Shown here one piece after another: positions 5,701-12,371 of a DNA stretch of 12,371 bases. The DNA is taken from contig DPZW01000017.1 in NCBI GenBank assembly GCA_003536545.1, positions 1-12,371 on the forward strand, given 5' to 3'. The notes below the pieces were generated by a model. The model was not told where the DNA came from, did no database searches, and was given only the letters and a program-made list of their open reading frames with translations. A program made the translations under genes and the position numbers. The stretch is from Rhodospirillaceae bacterium. GTDB taxonomy: Bacteria > Pseudomonadota > Alphaproteobacteria > UBA11073. Each line of letters opens with the position of its first letter. Position 1 is the first letter of the stretch.

Positions 5701-6564
5701 ATGACGATCCAGGTCTATCAAACGATTGCCGCGCTTCAGGCGCATCTTGCGCCGTTGCGCGCGCTGGGGAAAATCGCATTCGTGCCGACGATGGGGGCCC
5801 TGCATGCCGGGCATTTGGCCCTGATGCAGCAGGCGGTAGATCTGGCCCATCATGTCGTGGTTTCGATTTTTGTGAATCCTGCACAATTTGCGCCAACGGA
5901 AGATTTTAATGCCTATCCGCGCAATCTGGCAGATGACGTGCAAAAAATTGCGGATTTGAATTTGAAAAATATTTCTGTATTTGCGCCAGATGTTTCTGAG
6001 ATATATCCTGATCATGCGCAGGATGCGGCACCGCCAATTATCCTTGGTGAAATTGCCCAGCGATGGGAAGGCGAAGCACGGCCCACCCATTTTGCCGGGG
6101 TTGCACGTGTGGTGCATCGCCTGTTTGCTATCACGCAACCCGACGTTGCAATTTTCGGTGAAAAGGATTTTCAGCAGCTGCAGGTTATTCATCACCTAGT
6201 CCGCACGCTATCATTGCCGATACAAGTCATTGTCGTGGAAATTGTGCGTGAGGCTACGGGATTGGCACTTTCTTCCCGAAATATTTATTTGGGTGAAGGG
6301 CAGCGGAACCAAATCGCTCCCCAGTTGTTAAAGACGTTGGTAGCGGCAAGCGCGGCTATCAGGGGCGGGGGGCACCCTGCTTCTGTGGTGGCCGCAGCGC
6401 GGGACAAACTTATGACCACGGGGTTTCATCAAGTGGATTACATCGCCTATGTCGACAGTCAAACTCTTGCGCCTTTGGCTGAATTATCGGATCAGCCATC
6501 TCGGCTGCTGGTTGCGGCATGGCTTGGCAAAACGCGCTTGATTGATAATATCAAGGTCACATGA
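5701..6564 (+). CDS. panC: Pantothenate synthetase (pantoate-beta-alanine ligase)
   Basis: Joins pantoate and beta-alanine, using ATP, to make pantothenate, the precursor of CoA. The 287-aa length is typical. Diagnostic segments are VPTMGALHAGH (28-38) with the HxGH nucleotide-binding signature, FVNPAQFAPTEDF (57-69), GEKDFQQLQVI (153-163) and LALSSRNIYL (188-197), the KMSKS-like loop. The ATG at 5701 places these at their usual positions, but no Shine-Dalgarno sequence precedes it. panB is not adjacent. The stop overlaps the start of the next gene in ATGA (6561-6564), so panC and the AsmA-family gene are probably translationally coupled. CoaBC, in the same window, works downstream on the same pathway. 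Confidence 0.97.
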   Translation: MTIQVYQTIAALQAHLAPLRALGKIAFVPTMGALHAGHLALMQQAVDLAHHVVVSIFVNPAQFAPTEDFNAYPRNLADDVQKIADLNLKNISVFAPDVSEIYPDHAQDAAPPIILGEIAQRWEGEARPTHFAGVARVVHRLFAITQPDVAIFGEKDFQQLQVIHHLVRTLSLPIQVIVVEIVREATGLALSSRNIYLGEGQRNQIAPQLLKTLVAASAAIRGGGHPASVVAAARDKLMTTGFHQVDYIAYVDSQTLAPLAELSDQPSRLLVAAWLGKTRLIDNIKVT

Positions 6565-8708
6565 AGCGTATAGGCATCCTTATTGCCGCTATTTTAATGA
6601 TTTGCGGCCTGTCCCTCGGAATTCTTGAAAGCATCGATTGGGATAAATACCGCCCGGAACTGGCAGAGCAATTATCGACGCAATTGGGTGCCCAGGTGCA
6701 ATTAAAGGGCAAACTTTCAATCTCTATTTTGCCTTTTCCGCGCCTGGCTGCGGATGATGCAGAATTTGAAGCCAGCGGTGTTTATATTCGTGCGCCATCT
6801 TTGCGCCTTGCCATGAAATTCTGGCCGTTATTAACCGGTAATATTATTCTCTCACGCGCTGAAATCATTAATCCTGAAATCCGCCTTACGCCAGAGAGGT
6901 GGCCGGCTGCATTTCAGCCATCCGAACAGGAAGAAAACATGGGGACTGTGCAACTGCAGAACCTGACTATAAAAAATGGCTTGTTGCGCTTGCAGATTGG
7001 CAAGCATCAGGAAATATTCCGCAGCATTAACTTAAAGCTCAGCGCGCCGGACTGGCATGGCCCTTATCAGGCGAATGGATATTTTACGCGCGATGAAAAG
7101 GAATGGAAATTTGAAACTGTGATGGGGGTGATGACGGCAAGCGGCACGCGACCTCTGGAAATGAATTTTAAAAAATCAGACGATACCATTGAAATGAAAT
7201 GGCAGGGTGCCTTTACGCCATCACCGCTGGTTTTGCAGGGAGATGGGTTGGTGCAGTGGCAGCATGCGCCGCCGGTTATCTGGGCGGGAGAAATGAACCT
7301 TAAGGATGATGTTTTGGATATTACGCGCGGCGTTGTGGCGGCGGGCGATTCCGAACTGGGAACTGTCGTTGGAAGTTATGATATGGCGCACGATAAATGG
7401 ATTAATCTGACGGCCAATCTGCATAATCTGCAGCCTCATTTTATGATGCAGCTTCCGCAGGCAGGCCGCTGGTCGGGCTGGCTGAAAAATCAGCGCATCC
7501 TTGGCATGACATTCAACTGGCAGGGAGATGCCTATCAAGATTTTATGTTAAAAACAGCCATTCTGGATATTCACAAAGACAAAGGAGACTGGTTGGTGAA
7601 GGGGAAAAATGCTGCCGCCATGCTGGCAGAAGTTACTGAAAGCAACCCTGCCGATTGGCCATCCGCATTATCCACACCGTTTTTATTGCGCGCAGAGACC
7701 AGTGCGGGTGGTGTTAAAATCAAAGATTTCAGTTTTGATCAGACGCACATCAGCGGGAATTTAGCAGCGGGCAAACTCAGCTTGCGCATGGATGACTTAT
7801 TGTGGAGCCATTGGCTCAATGGCAAAGCTCCATGGCGGAGTTTGCTATTGCAAAATAATATTCGTGAAGTGAATGCGAAAATTTCTCGCATGGATGTGGC
7901 CCCGCTGATGCTAAGTGATGGAGAGGTAAATTTATTTCTGGATGATGACGCGGATCAAATTTTATGGCGCGCAGGTGCAATTCAGATTACGGGCACATGG
8001 CAAAATAATAAATTTGCGGGCAAATTATCCTGTCGGGGGCGTACAAATTTCTGGCCTGTGATTAAAAATGGCTGTCTGGTGGCGGATATCAACGGGGATC
8101 AGGAAATCTTGCGTTTTGTTCAGCCCAGTGAAATACCTGCAGGTGCAAGCAGTTTTGCAGGCGAAATGAACTTTAAAGAAGGCAATTGGAAATTATCAGC
8201 GAATAGCCTTGGCGGAGAGGTGATGGCGGCGGGTAAGATAGGAAATGATGATTGGCGGCTGACCTTGCAAAATTTATCGCTGCGTCAAACATTGGCACAA
8301 AGATTGACGGGTGCGCCGGAAGCGGATGGCAAACTGTCAGCAAAATTATTGATCATCAATAATGGTGCGCGCGGTGAAATTACCGCAAAAAATTTAGAGT
8401 TATCAGCTTTGAATTTATCGGCGACTGATCGTATTGCCACAAATTCCGAAATTCAAAATCAGAATTTGCGGCAGCCCGGAAAAATTGAAAGTATGACGGC
8501 AATGCTGAAATGGCAAAATGATATGATGTGGCTTGAAAATCTGCAAACCACGGGCCCAGTTGGATATGGTAAAGCCATGCTGGACTGGGATAAAAAGGAG
8601 TGGCGCGGTGAATGGCAGGGCAGCGGTGCCCGGGTGGTGATTGACGGTCCGGTGAAAAATGCCCATGCCGGAACGCGCGAAAGCGTGCTTGATCAGCCGC
8701 GCCGCTAA
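6561..8708 (+). CDS. AsmA-family protein
   Basis: A 715-aa envelope protein of the AsmA superfamily. Its members are anchored in the inner membrane, extend into the periplasm, and are linked to outer-membrane biogenesis and lipid transport. The N-terminus MKRIGILIAAILMICGLSLGIL is one membrane anchor (about 4-22). It is followed by the family hallmark: IDWDKYRPELAEQLSTQLGA, then QLKGKLSISILPFPRLAADD (within residues 25-67). The rest is made of repeated short amphipathic, beta-rich segments with many Trp and Gly, typical of a long beta groove. No catalytic motif is seen. It overlaps panC by ATGA and ends flush against the convergent RHH gene with no spacer and no visible terminator. The C-terminus (residues ENLQTTGPVGYGKAMLDW onward) looks like a natural final repeat. 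The exact AsmA subfamily is not resolved. Confidence 0.88.
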   Translation: MKRIGILIAAILMICGLSLGILESIDWDKYRPELAEQLSTQLGAQVQLKGKLSISILPFPRLAADDAEFEASGVYIRAPSLRLAMKFWPLLTGNIILSRAEIINPEIRLTPERWPAAFQPSEQEENMGTVQLQNLTIKNGLLRLQIGKHQEIFRSINLKLSAPDWHGPYQANGYFTRDEKEWKFETVMGVMTASGTRPLEMNFKKSDDTIEMKWQGAFTPSPLVLQGDGLVQWQHAPPVIWAGEMNLKDDVLDITRGVVAAGDSELGTVVGSYDMAHDKWINLTANLHNLQPHFMMQLPQAGRWSGWLKNQRILGMTFNWQGDAYQDFMLKTAILDIHKDKGDWLVKGKNAAAMLAEVTESNPADWPSALSTPFLLRAETSAGGVKIKDFSFDQTHISGNLAAGKLSLRMDDLLWSHWLNGKAPWRSLLLQNNIREVNAKISRMDVAPLMLSDGEVNLFLDDDADQILWRAGAIQITGTWQNNKFAGKLSCRGRTNFWPVIKNGCLVADINGDQEILRFVQPSEIPAGASSFAGEMNFKEGNWKLSANSLGGEVMAAGKIGNDDWRLTLQNLSLRQTLAQRLTGAPEADGKLSAKLLIINNGARGEITAKNLELSALNLSATDRIATNSEIQNQNLRQPGKIESMTAMLKWQNDMMWLENLQTTGPVGYGKAMLDWDKKEWRGEWQGSGARVVIDGPVKNAHAGTRESVLDQPRR

Positions 8709-8912
8709 TTATTTTTTTATCTGGGACAGCACATAAAGCCGCAGCGCGCTAGAGAGACCGCTTTTGCCTGCACGCGTGGCATCAATCTCCGCAATTAGGC
8801 TGGCCAGCGGGCGGCTCTGCCGCGCCGCCAGGGATTTTAGCTCTGCCCAAAATTCCGCCTCTAAGGAGATCGAGGTGCGGTGCCCGCGGATGGTAACTGC
8901 ATGTTTTTTCAT
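8709..8912 (-). CDS. RHH_4-type ribbon-helix-helix domain protein
   Basis: A 67-aa protein, essentially one ribbon-helix-helix domain. KHAVTIRGHRTSISLEAEFW (residues 3-22) gives the beta strand, GHRTSISLE turn and first helix. LASLIAEIDATR (36-47) and LSSALRLYVLSQIKK (53-67) give the second helix and tail. This pattern matches the small RHH_4 family common in alphaproteobacteria, where, as I recall, members often lie near TCA genes such as fumC. DNA binding is likely by fold, but targets are unknown. The gene is divergent from sdhCDAB across 93 bp, so it could influence that operon or itself. The ATG at 8912 has only a weak GAAAGA element upstream. Its stop abuts the stop of the AsmA-family gene. 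Confidence 0.9.
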   Translation of the reverse strand: MKKHAVTIRGHRTSISLEAEFWAELKSLAARQSRPLASLIAEIDATRAGKSGLSSALRLYVLSQIKK

Positions 8913-8913
8913 G
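8900..8913. repeat. CATG-N6-CATG inverted repeat across the RHH start codon
   Basis: CATGTTTTTTCATG covers the start codon of the RHH gene. Because CATG is itself a palindrome, the two copies are both direct and inverted repeats, 10 bp apart centre to centre, about one DNA turn. Paired sites at such spacing suit ribbon-helix-helix dimers, so autoregulation is possible. It also encodes the N-terminal MKKH, so chance is not excluded. Confidence 0.25.
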
Positions 8914-8933
8914 TCATTCTTTCATATCCGTCC

Positions 8934-8962
8934 TTGGCTTTCGGCCCGGACTCTCCTATGTT
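8934..8962 (+). promoter_or_regulatory. Probable promoter of the sdhCDAB operon
   Basis: TTGGCT (8934-8939), a four-of-six -35 match with the TTG core, is separated by exactly 17 bp from TATGTT (8957-8962), a four-of-six -10 match. Transcription would begin near 8969, leaving a leader of about 37 nt that carries an inverted repeat and the AGGGAG ribosome-binding element. It is the best promoter-like pair in the 93-bp divergent gap. Confidence 0.5.
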
Positions 8963-8981
8963 AGGCCATTCCAAACTTAAG

Positions 8982-8994
8982 GGGAAGAATTCCC
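8982..8994 (+). repeat. GGGAA-N3-TTCCC inverted repeat before the sdhC ribosome-binding site
   Basis: A perfect five-base inverted repeat (GGGAA 8982-8986, TTCCC 8990-8994) lies within the predicted sdh leader and directly abuts the AGGGAG Shine-Dalgarno element (8995-9000). The TCCC arm also forms the palindrome TCCCAGGGA with that element. It could be an operator for a repressor or a small translational control hairpin. No function is shown. Confidence 0.3.
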
Positions 8995-9005
8995 AGGGAG
9001 AGAAA

Positions 9006-9440
9006 ATGTCAGACTCTGCTGCGCCTGCGGCCCGGCCACGCCCGACATCGCCGCATTTGACAATTTACCGCCTGCCGCTGACCGGTCCCATGTTGTCAAT
9101 TGTGCACCGGGCAACGGAAGTTGCGATGGCTTTTGGTCTGTTCATTCTCACCTGGTGGTGCTTTGCAATTTTATCCGGTCCAGATGCCTATGCTGTATTT
9201 TTGGATTGTGCGCGTTCCATCCTTGGTCGCATTGTGATGATTGGGCTCAGCTGGTCAGTGATTTATCATACGCTCTATGATATTCGGCAATTGTTTTTTG
9301 ACATGGGCAAGGGTTTTGAAAAACACACCATTGCACAAACCGGTATTATGGTTGTGCTGGCATCGATTATCGTAACCGCATTGGTCTGGGTTCTGGCCTG
9401 CACATCGGTTGCACCACAAATTGGGGGCGTCCATGGCTAG
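9006..9440 (+). CDS. sdhC: Succinate dehydrogenase cytochrome b556 subunit
   Basis: The larger of the two membrane anchors of complex II; with SdhD it forms the ubiquinone site and normally holds haem b. It is 144 aa with three membrane spans (about 36-56, 70-92, 109-133). The family opening SPHLTIYRLPLTGPMLSIVHR (segment 15-35) keeps Ser31 and Arg35, which correspond to quinone-site residues. His88 in IYHTLYDIRQLFFDMG is the expected haem ligand. The sequence departs from the family at three places: HRATE has Glu38 for the usual Gly, and the usual GIRH after the haem ligand reads DIRQ (Asp92, Gln95). The ATG at 9006 follows a good AGGGAG element; the frame opens further upstream without support. 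It overlaps sdhD by 8 nt. Confidence 0.95.
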   Translation: MSDSAAPAARPRPTSPHLTIYRLPLTGPMLSIVHRATEVAMAFGLFILTWWCFAILSGPDAYAVFLDCARSILGRIVMIGLSWSVIYHTLYDIRQLFFDMGKGFEKHTIAQTGIMVVLASIIVTALVWVLACTSVAPQIGGVHG

Positions 9441-9816
9441 GCAATTAAAATCTCCTCTGGGGCGCGCACGTGGCATGGGTTCCGCGCACGAAGGTTCACA
9501 CCATTGGTGGCAACATAAAATGACAACGGTTGCAAATATTCCCCTGGTCACCTGGGCGGTGATTTCCATCGCGCTCTTGGCCGGGCAACCCTATGAAGTC
9601 GTACGTGCCTGGATGACCTCGCCGCTCACGGCTGTGTTGTTAATGCTGACCATCTTTAATCTTTTCGTGCATGCGAAAATCGATATGCAATTGGTCATCG
9701 AGGATTACATAGCGAACAAAGCCATTCGGCTGGGCGCGATGTTATTTTTGCAGGCGTCTTTGGTATTGGCCTGCGCAATTTCTTTGTTTTCTGTTTTCAA
9801 AATAGCCTTGGGCTAA
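9433..9816 (+). CDS. sdhD: Succinate dehydrogenase membrane anchor subunit
   Basis: The second membrane subunit of complex II. It is 127 aa with three spans (about 33-52, 63-85, 100-122). The alphaproteobacterial signature is visible: KSPLGRARGMGSAHEGSHHWW (start of the protein) and VHAKIDMQLVIEDY (79-92). His80 and the pair Asp91-Tyr92 align in spacing with the haem-side histidine and quinone-site Asp-Tyr of the E. coli protein. The usual Gly four residues after the histidine is Asp84. The ATG at 9433 overlaps the sdhC stop in ATGGCTAG, which couples translation. sdhA follows after 10 bp. Confidence 0.94.
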   Translation: MARQLKSPLGRARGMGSAHEGSHHWWQHKMTTVANIPLVTWAVISIALLAGQPYEVVRAWMTSPLTAVLLMLTIFNLFVHAKIDMQLVIEDYIANKAIRLGAMLFLQASLVLACAISLFSVFKIALG

Positions 9817-9826
9817 TGGAGTTATA

Positions 9827-11614
9827 ATGTCGTCCTATCCTCTTACGCTGCATGAATATGATGTCGTGGTTGTCGGCGCGGGCGGCGCGGGTTTGCGCGC
9901 CACATTCGGCATGGCGGAAAAGGGTTTGCGGACCGCATGCCTGACCAAAGTATTCCCCACGCGTTCACACACGGTTGCCGCGCAGGGCGGGATTTCCGCT
10001 GCGCTCGGCAATATGGGGGAAGATGACTGGCGTTGGCATATGTATGACACCATCAAGGGGTCTGACTGGCTGGGTGATCAGGATGCGATTGAATATATGT
10101 GCCGCGAAGCCATTCCCGCGATCATTGAATTGGAACATCAGGGCGTGCCGTTTTCACGCACGGCCACAGGCAAGATTTACCAGCGCGCCTTTGGCGGCAT
10201 GACGACAAAATTTGGCGAGGGTATCGCGCACCGCACTTGCGCGGCGGCAGACCGGACGGGCCATGCGATGCTGCATACGCTCTATCAACAATCTCTCAAA
10301 CATAAAGCAGAATTCTTTGTGGAATATTTCGCGCTGGATCTGATTATGGACGGTGAAGGCGCATGTCGGGGTGTGGTGGCATGGAACCTCGATGACGGTA
10401 CCCTGCACGTATTCCGCGCACATCAGGTGGTGCTGGCAACGGGTGGTTATGGCCGTGCTTATTTTTCTTGTACCTCTGCGCATACTTGTACGGGTGATGG
10501 CGGTGGGATGGTCGCGCGTGCAGGCCTACCATTGCAAGATATGGAATTCGTGCAATTCCACCCAACCGGCATTTACGGCGCAGGTTGCTTGATTACCGAA
10601 GGCGTGCGCGGCGAGGGTGGTTACCTGACGAATTCGGAAGGCGAGCGTTTCATGGAACGTTATGCGCCGTCCGCAAAAGACCTCGCATCGCGTGATGTCG
10701 TCTCGCGCTCGATGACGATTGAAATCCGCGAAGGGCGCGGCGTAGGGCCCAATAAGGATCACATTCACCTGAACCTGCAGCATCTGGATCCTGCAATCAT
10801 TCATGAACGTCTGCCGGGGATTGCTGAAAGCGCAAAAATTTTCGCCGGCGTTGACGTGACCAAGGAACCCATTCCGGTATTGCCAACCGTGCATTACAAC
10901 ATGGGCGGCATCCCCACAAACGTGAATACTGAAGTCGTTAATCCAACGGCGTCCGATCCAAACCGTATCGTGCCGGGCCTGATGGCAATTGGTGAGGCGG
11001 CCTGCGTGTCTGTGCACGGCGCGAACCGTTTGGGCTCAAACTCATTGCTTGATCTGGTGGTATTCGGTCGCGCGGCGGCGAACCAGGCAGCAAAAACTGT
11101 GACGCCCGGCGCGCCGCATAAATCATTGCCCAAAGATTACGCGGATAAAATCCTCGCGCGCTTTGATGCGACGCGTAATGCCAGCGGCAAAACCACAGTT
11201 GCGGATCTGCGTTTGAAAATGCAAAAGAATATGCAGGGCCATGCCGCCGTGTTCCGTACGGGTGATGTGATGAAAGAAGGCGCGGATAAAATGCATCAGA
11301 TTTTTGCAGAACGCAAAGATATCAAGGTGTCCGATCGCTCGCTCATCTGGAATTCAGATTTAGTGGAGGCATTGGAGCTCGATAACCTGATGTATAACGC
11401 CGTGGCGACGATTGATGCCGCCGTGAACCGTCAGGAATCGCGCGGCGCGCATGCACGGGAAGATTTCACCGAACGCGATGACGAAAAATGGCTCAAGCAT
11501 ACTGTCATCTGGGTCGATGGCGCAGGCAAATCGCAAATCGCCTACCGTCCGGTTGCGCTGCATACGCTCACCAACGATGTTGAACCCGTACCACCGAAAA
11601 AGCGCGTCTATTAA
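9827..11614 (+). CDS. sdhA: Succinate dehydrogenase flavoprotein subunit
   Basis: The catalytic subunit that oxidises succinate to fumarate and passes electrons through FAD to SdhB, joining the TCA cycle to the respiratory chain. The 595-aa length is typical. VVVVGAGGAGLRA near residues 13-25 is the dinucleotide-binding loop. SHTVAAQGGI contains His48, which binds FAD covalently. Active-site segments are QFHPTGIYGAG (His245), TEGVRGEGG, SRDVVSRSM with the catalytic arginine region, and VHYNMGGIPTN (His356). GEAACVSVHGANRLGSNSLLD is the C-terminal FAD contact. A GGAG element lies 5 nt before the ATG. The stop overlaps the ribosome-binding site of sdhB. All key residues that I checked are present. 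Confidence 0.98.
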   Translation: MSSYPLTLHEYDVVVVGAGGAGLRATFGMAEKGLRTACLTKVFPTRSHTVAAQGGISAALGNMGEDDWRWHMYDTIKGSDWLGDQDAIEYMCREAIPAIIELEHQGVPFSRTATGKIYQRAFGGMTTKFGEGIAHRTCAAADRTGHAMLHTLYQQSLKHKAEFFVEYFALDLIMDGEGACRGVVAWNLDDGTLHVFRAHQVVLATGGYGRAYFSCTSAHTCTGDGGGMVARAGLPLQDMEFVQFHPTGIYGAGCLITEGVRGEGGYLTNSEGERFMERYAPSAKDLASRDVVSRSMTIEIREGRGVGPNKDHIHLNLQHLDPAIIHERLPGIAESAKIFAGVDVTKEPIPVLPTVHYNMGGIPTNVNTEVVNPTASDPNRIVPGLMAIGEAACVSVHGANRLGSNSLLDLVVFGRAAANQAAKTVTPGAPHKSLPKDYADKILARFDATRNASGKTTVADLRLKMQKNMQGHAAVFRTGDVMKEGADKMHQIFAERKDIKVSDRSLIWNSDLVEALELDNLMYNAVATIDAAVNRQESRGAHAREDFTERDDEKWLKHTVIWVDGAGKSQIAYRPVALHTLTNDVEPVPPKKRVY

Positions 11615-11626
11615 GGAGCAGGAATT

Positions 11627-12371
11627 ATGGCTGAACTCGTTCTCGACAGGCAATCCCAGGTGAAAAAGGGCCGTACCTACGGCCTGCCCGAAGCGGATAA
11701 AGCAGCGTCCAAAAAAGGCGTGAAAACTTTCCGCGTTTACCGCTGGTCACCCGATGATGACAAAAACCCGACCACGGATAGTTTTGAAGTAAATCTCGAT
11801 TCCTGCGGGCCGATGGTTCTGGATGCGCTGATCCATATTAAAAATGACAAGGATCAAACGCTGACCTTCCGTCGTTCCTGTCGCGAAGGAATTTGCGGTT
11901 CCTGCGCGATGAATATTGACGGCACAAACACGTTGGCCTGCACCAAGGCGATTGAAGATGTGGATGGCGACGTGAAAATTTATCCCCTGCCGCATATGCC
12001 AGTGGTCAAGGATCTGGTGCCGGATCTTAATCAGGCTTATGCGCAATATGCGTCCATTGAACCGTGGCTGAAGGCGGATAGTGCTGCCCCCACGCGGGAG
12101 CGTTTGCAGTCATCCGAAGACCAGCAAAAAATCGATATGCCCAGTGCGTGTATTTTATGTTTCTGCTGCACCACTTCTTGCCCCAGCTATTGGTGGAATG
12201 GCGATAAATATCTGGGCCCGGCGGTATTGCTGGCCGCTTATCGCTGGCTGATTGACAGCCGCGATGAAGCCACCGGCGAACGCCTCGACGCACTTGAAGA
12301 TCCGTTCAAGCTATATCGCTGCCACACCATCCTGAACTGCTCCAAGACCTGCCCGAAGGGGCTGAACCCGG
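11627..12371 (+). CDS. sdhB: Succinate dehydrogenase iron-sulfur subunit (3'-truncated by window edge)
   Basis: Carries electrons from SdhA-bound FAD to the membrane quinone site through three iron-sulfur centres. The window holds 248 codons, most of the protein; usual lengths are about 235-265. The [2Fe-2S] ligands are Cys85, Cys90, Cys93 and Cys105 (SCREGICGSCAMN, then TLACT). The full cysteine set resembles mitochondrial and alphaproteobacterial forms; E. coli has Asp in one place. CILCFCCTTSCPSYWWN (175-191) and CHTILNCSKTCPKGLNP (232-248) supply the [4Fe-4S] and [3Fe-4S] ligands. AAGGAG (11613-11618) overlaps the sdhA stop and lies 8 nt before the ATG. Only the short C-terminal tail is missing. 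Confidence 0.98.
   Translation, partial: MAELVLDRQSQVKKGRTYGLPEADKAASKKGVKTFRVYRWSPDDDKNPTTDSFEVNLDSCGPMVLDALIHIKNDKDQTLTFRRSCREGICGSCAMNIDGTNTLACTKAIEDVDGDVKIYPLPHMPVVKDLVPDLNQAYAQYASIEPWLKADSAAPTRERLQSSEDQQKIDMPSACILCFCCTTSCPSYWWNGDKYLGPAVLLAAYRWLIDSRDEATGERLDALEDPFKLYRCHTILNCSKTCPKGLNP

Noticed and set aside
5659..6195. Open frame of about 180 codons antisense to panC, continuous with ubiE.
   Set aside because: The N-terminal part has no UbiE similarity, while panC on the other strand is complete with all its motifs. It is a shadow frame.
7668..7676. TTATCCACA, a perfect match to the E. coli DnaA-box consensus.
   Set aside because: It is a single copy inside the AsmA-family coding sequence, with no other boxes, AT-rich unwinding region or dnaA nearby.
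8670..8722. Possible terminator at the end of the AsmA-family gene, with a run of seven T.
   Set aside because: No convincing GC-rich hairpin directly precedes the T-run, which is also coding sequence for the Lys-rich end of the RHH protein.
10526..11017. Antisense open frame of 163 codons inside sdhA.
   Set aside because: sdhA is intact and highly conserved on the plus strand, and the antisense product is rich in His, Cys and Arg, as is usual for shadow frames.
1..12371. Mobile elements, CRISPR repeats, tRNA or rRNA genes, toxin-antitoxin or defence islands.
   Set aside because: I read both strands and found no transposase, regular spaced repeats, tRNA-like T-loop segments or toxin-antitoxin pair. 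The RHH gene has no toxin partner beside it.

Overview
This window holds core housekeeping genes from a proteobacterium, most likely an alphaproteobacterium. The base composition is moderate, by eye about half G+C. The lineage call rests on three points: an SdhB with a full four-cysteine [2Fe-2S] motif, an SdhD of the alphaproteobacterial/mitochondrial type, and a small RHH_4-type ribbon-helix-helix protein beside TCA-cycle genes. Order and genus cannot be fixed from the sequence alone.

Layout. Positions 1-4162 are read on the minus strand. In reading order the genes are coaBC, dut, a small unrecognised membrane protein, rpmH, rnpA, yidD and yidC (cut by the window start). This joins a CoA/dUTP pair to the widely conserved rpmH-rnpA-yidD-yidC block for ribosomal protein L34, RNase P protein and membrane-protein insertion. 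Spacing is tight: rnpA/yidD overlap by 8 nt and yidD/yidC by 22 nt. A good promoter lies directly upstream of rpmH.

Positions 4163-8912 are a mosaic of orientations. A plus-strand gene of 212 codons that I do not recognise lies divergently from coaBC and converges on ubiE, the two sharing a TTAA at their stops. ubiE (minus) is divergent from panC (plus) across 42 bp. panC overlaps an AsmA-family gene by ATGA. The AsmA gene ends directly against a minus-strand RHH_4 regulator-like gene.

Positions 8913-12371 carry sdhC-sdhD-sdhA-sdhB on the plus strand, with sdhB cut by the window end. A plausible sigma-70-type promoter lies in the gap between the RHH gene and sdhC.

Functional links: PanC makes pantothenate and CoaBC carries phosphorylated pantothenate on to 4'-phosphopantetheine, both on the route to CoA. 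UbiE methylates the quinone precursor whose product, ubiquinone, accepts electrons from the Sdh complex. YidC and YidD act in inner-membrane protein insertion.

I see no mobile element, CRISPR array, tRNA, rRNA, toxin-antitoxin or defence system, and no convincing new multi-gene system. The items most worth a second look are the unrecognised 212-aa gene, the 72-aa membrane protein, the unusual residues near the expected haem in SdhC and SdhD, and the RHH gene facing the sdh operon with small inverted repeats. Every gap between genes is under 100 bp, so no long stretch is left unexplained.
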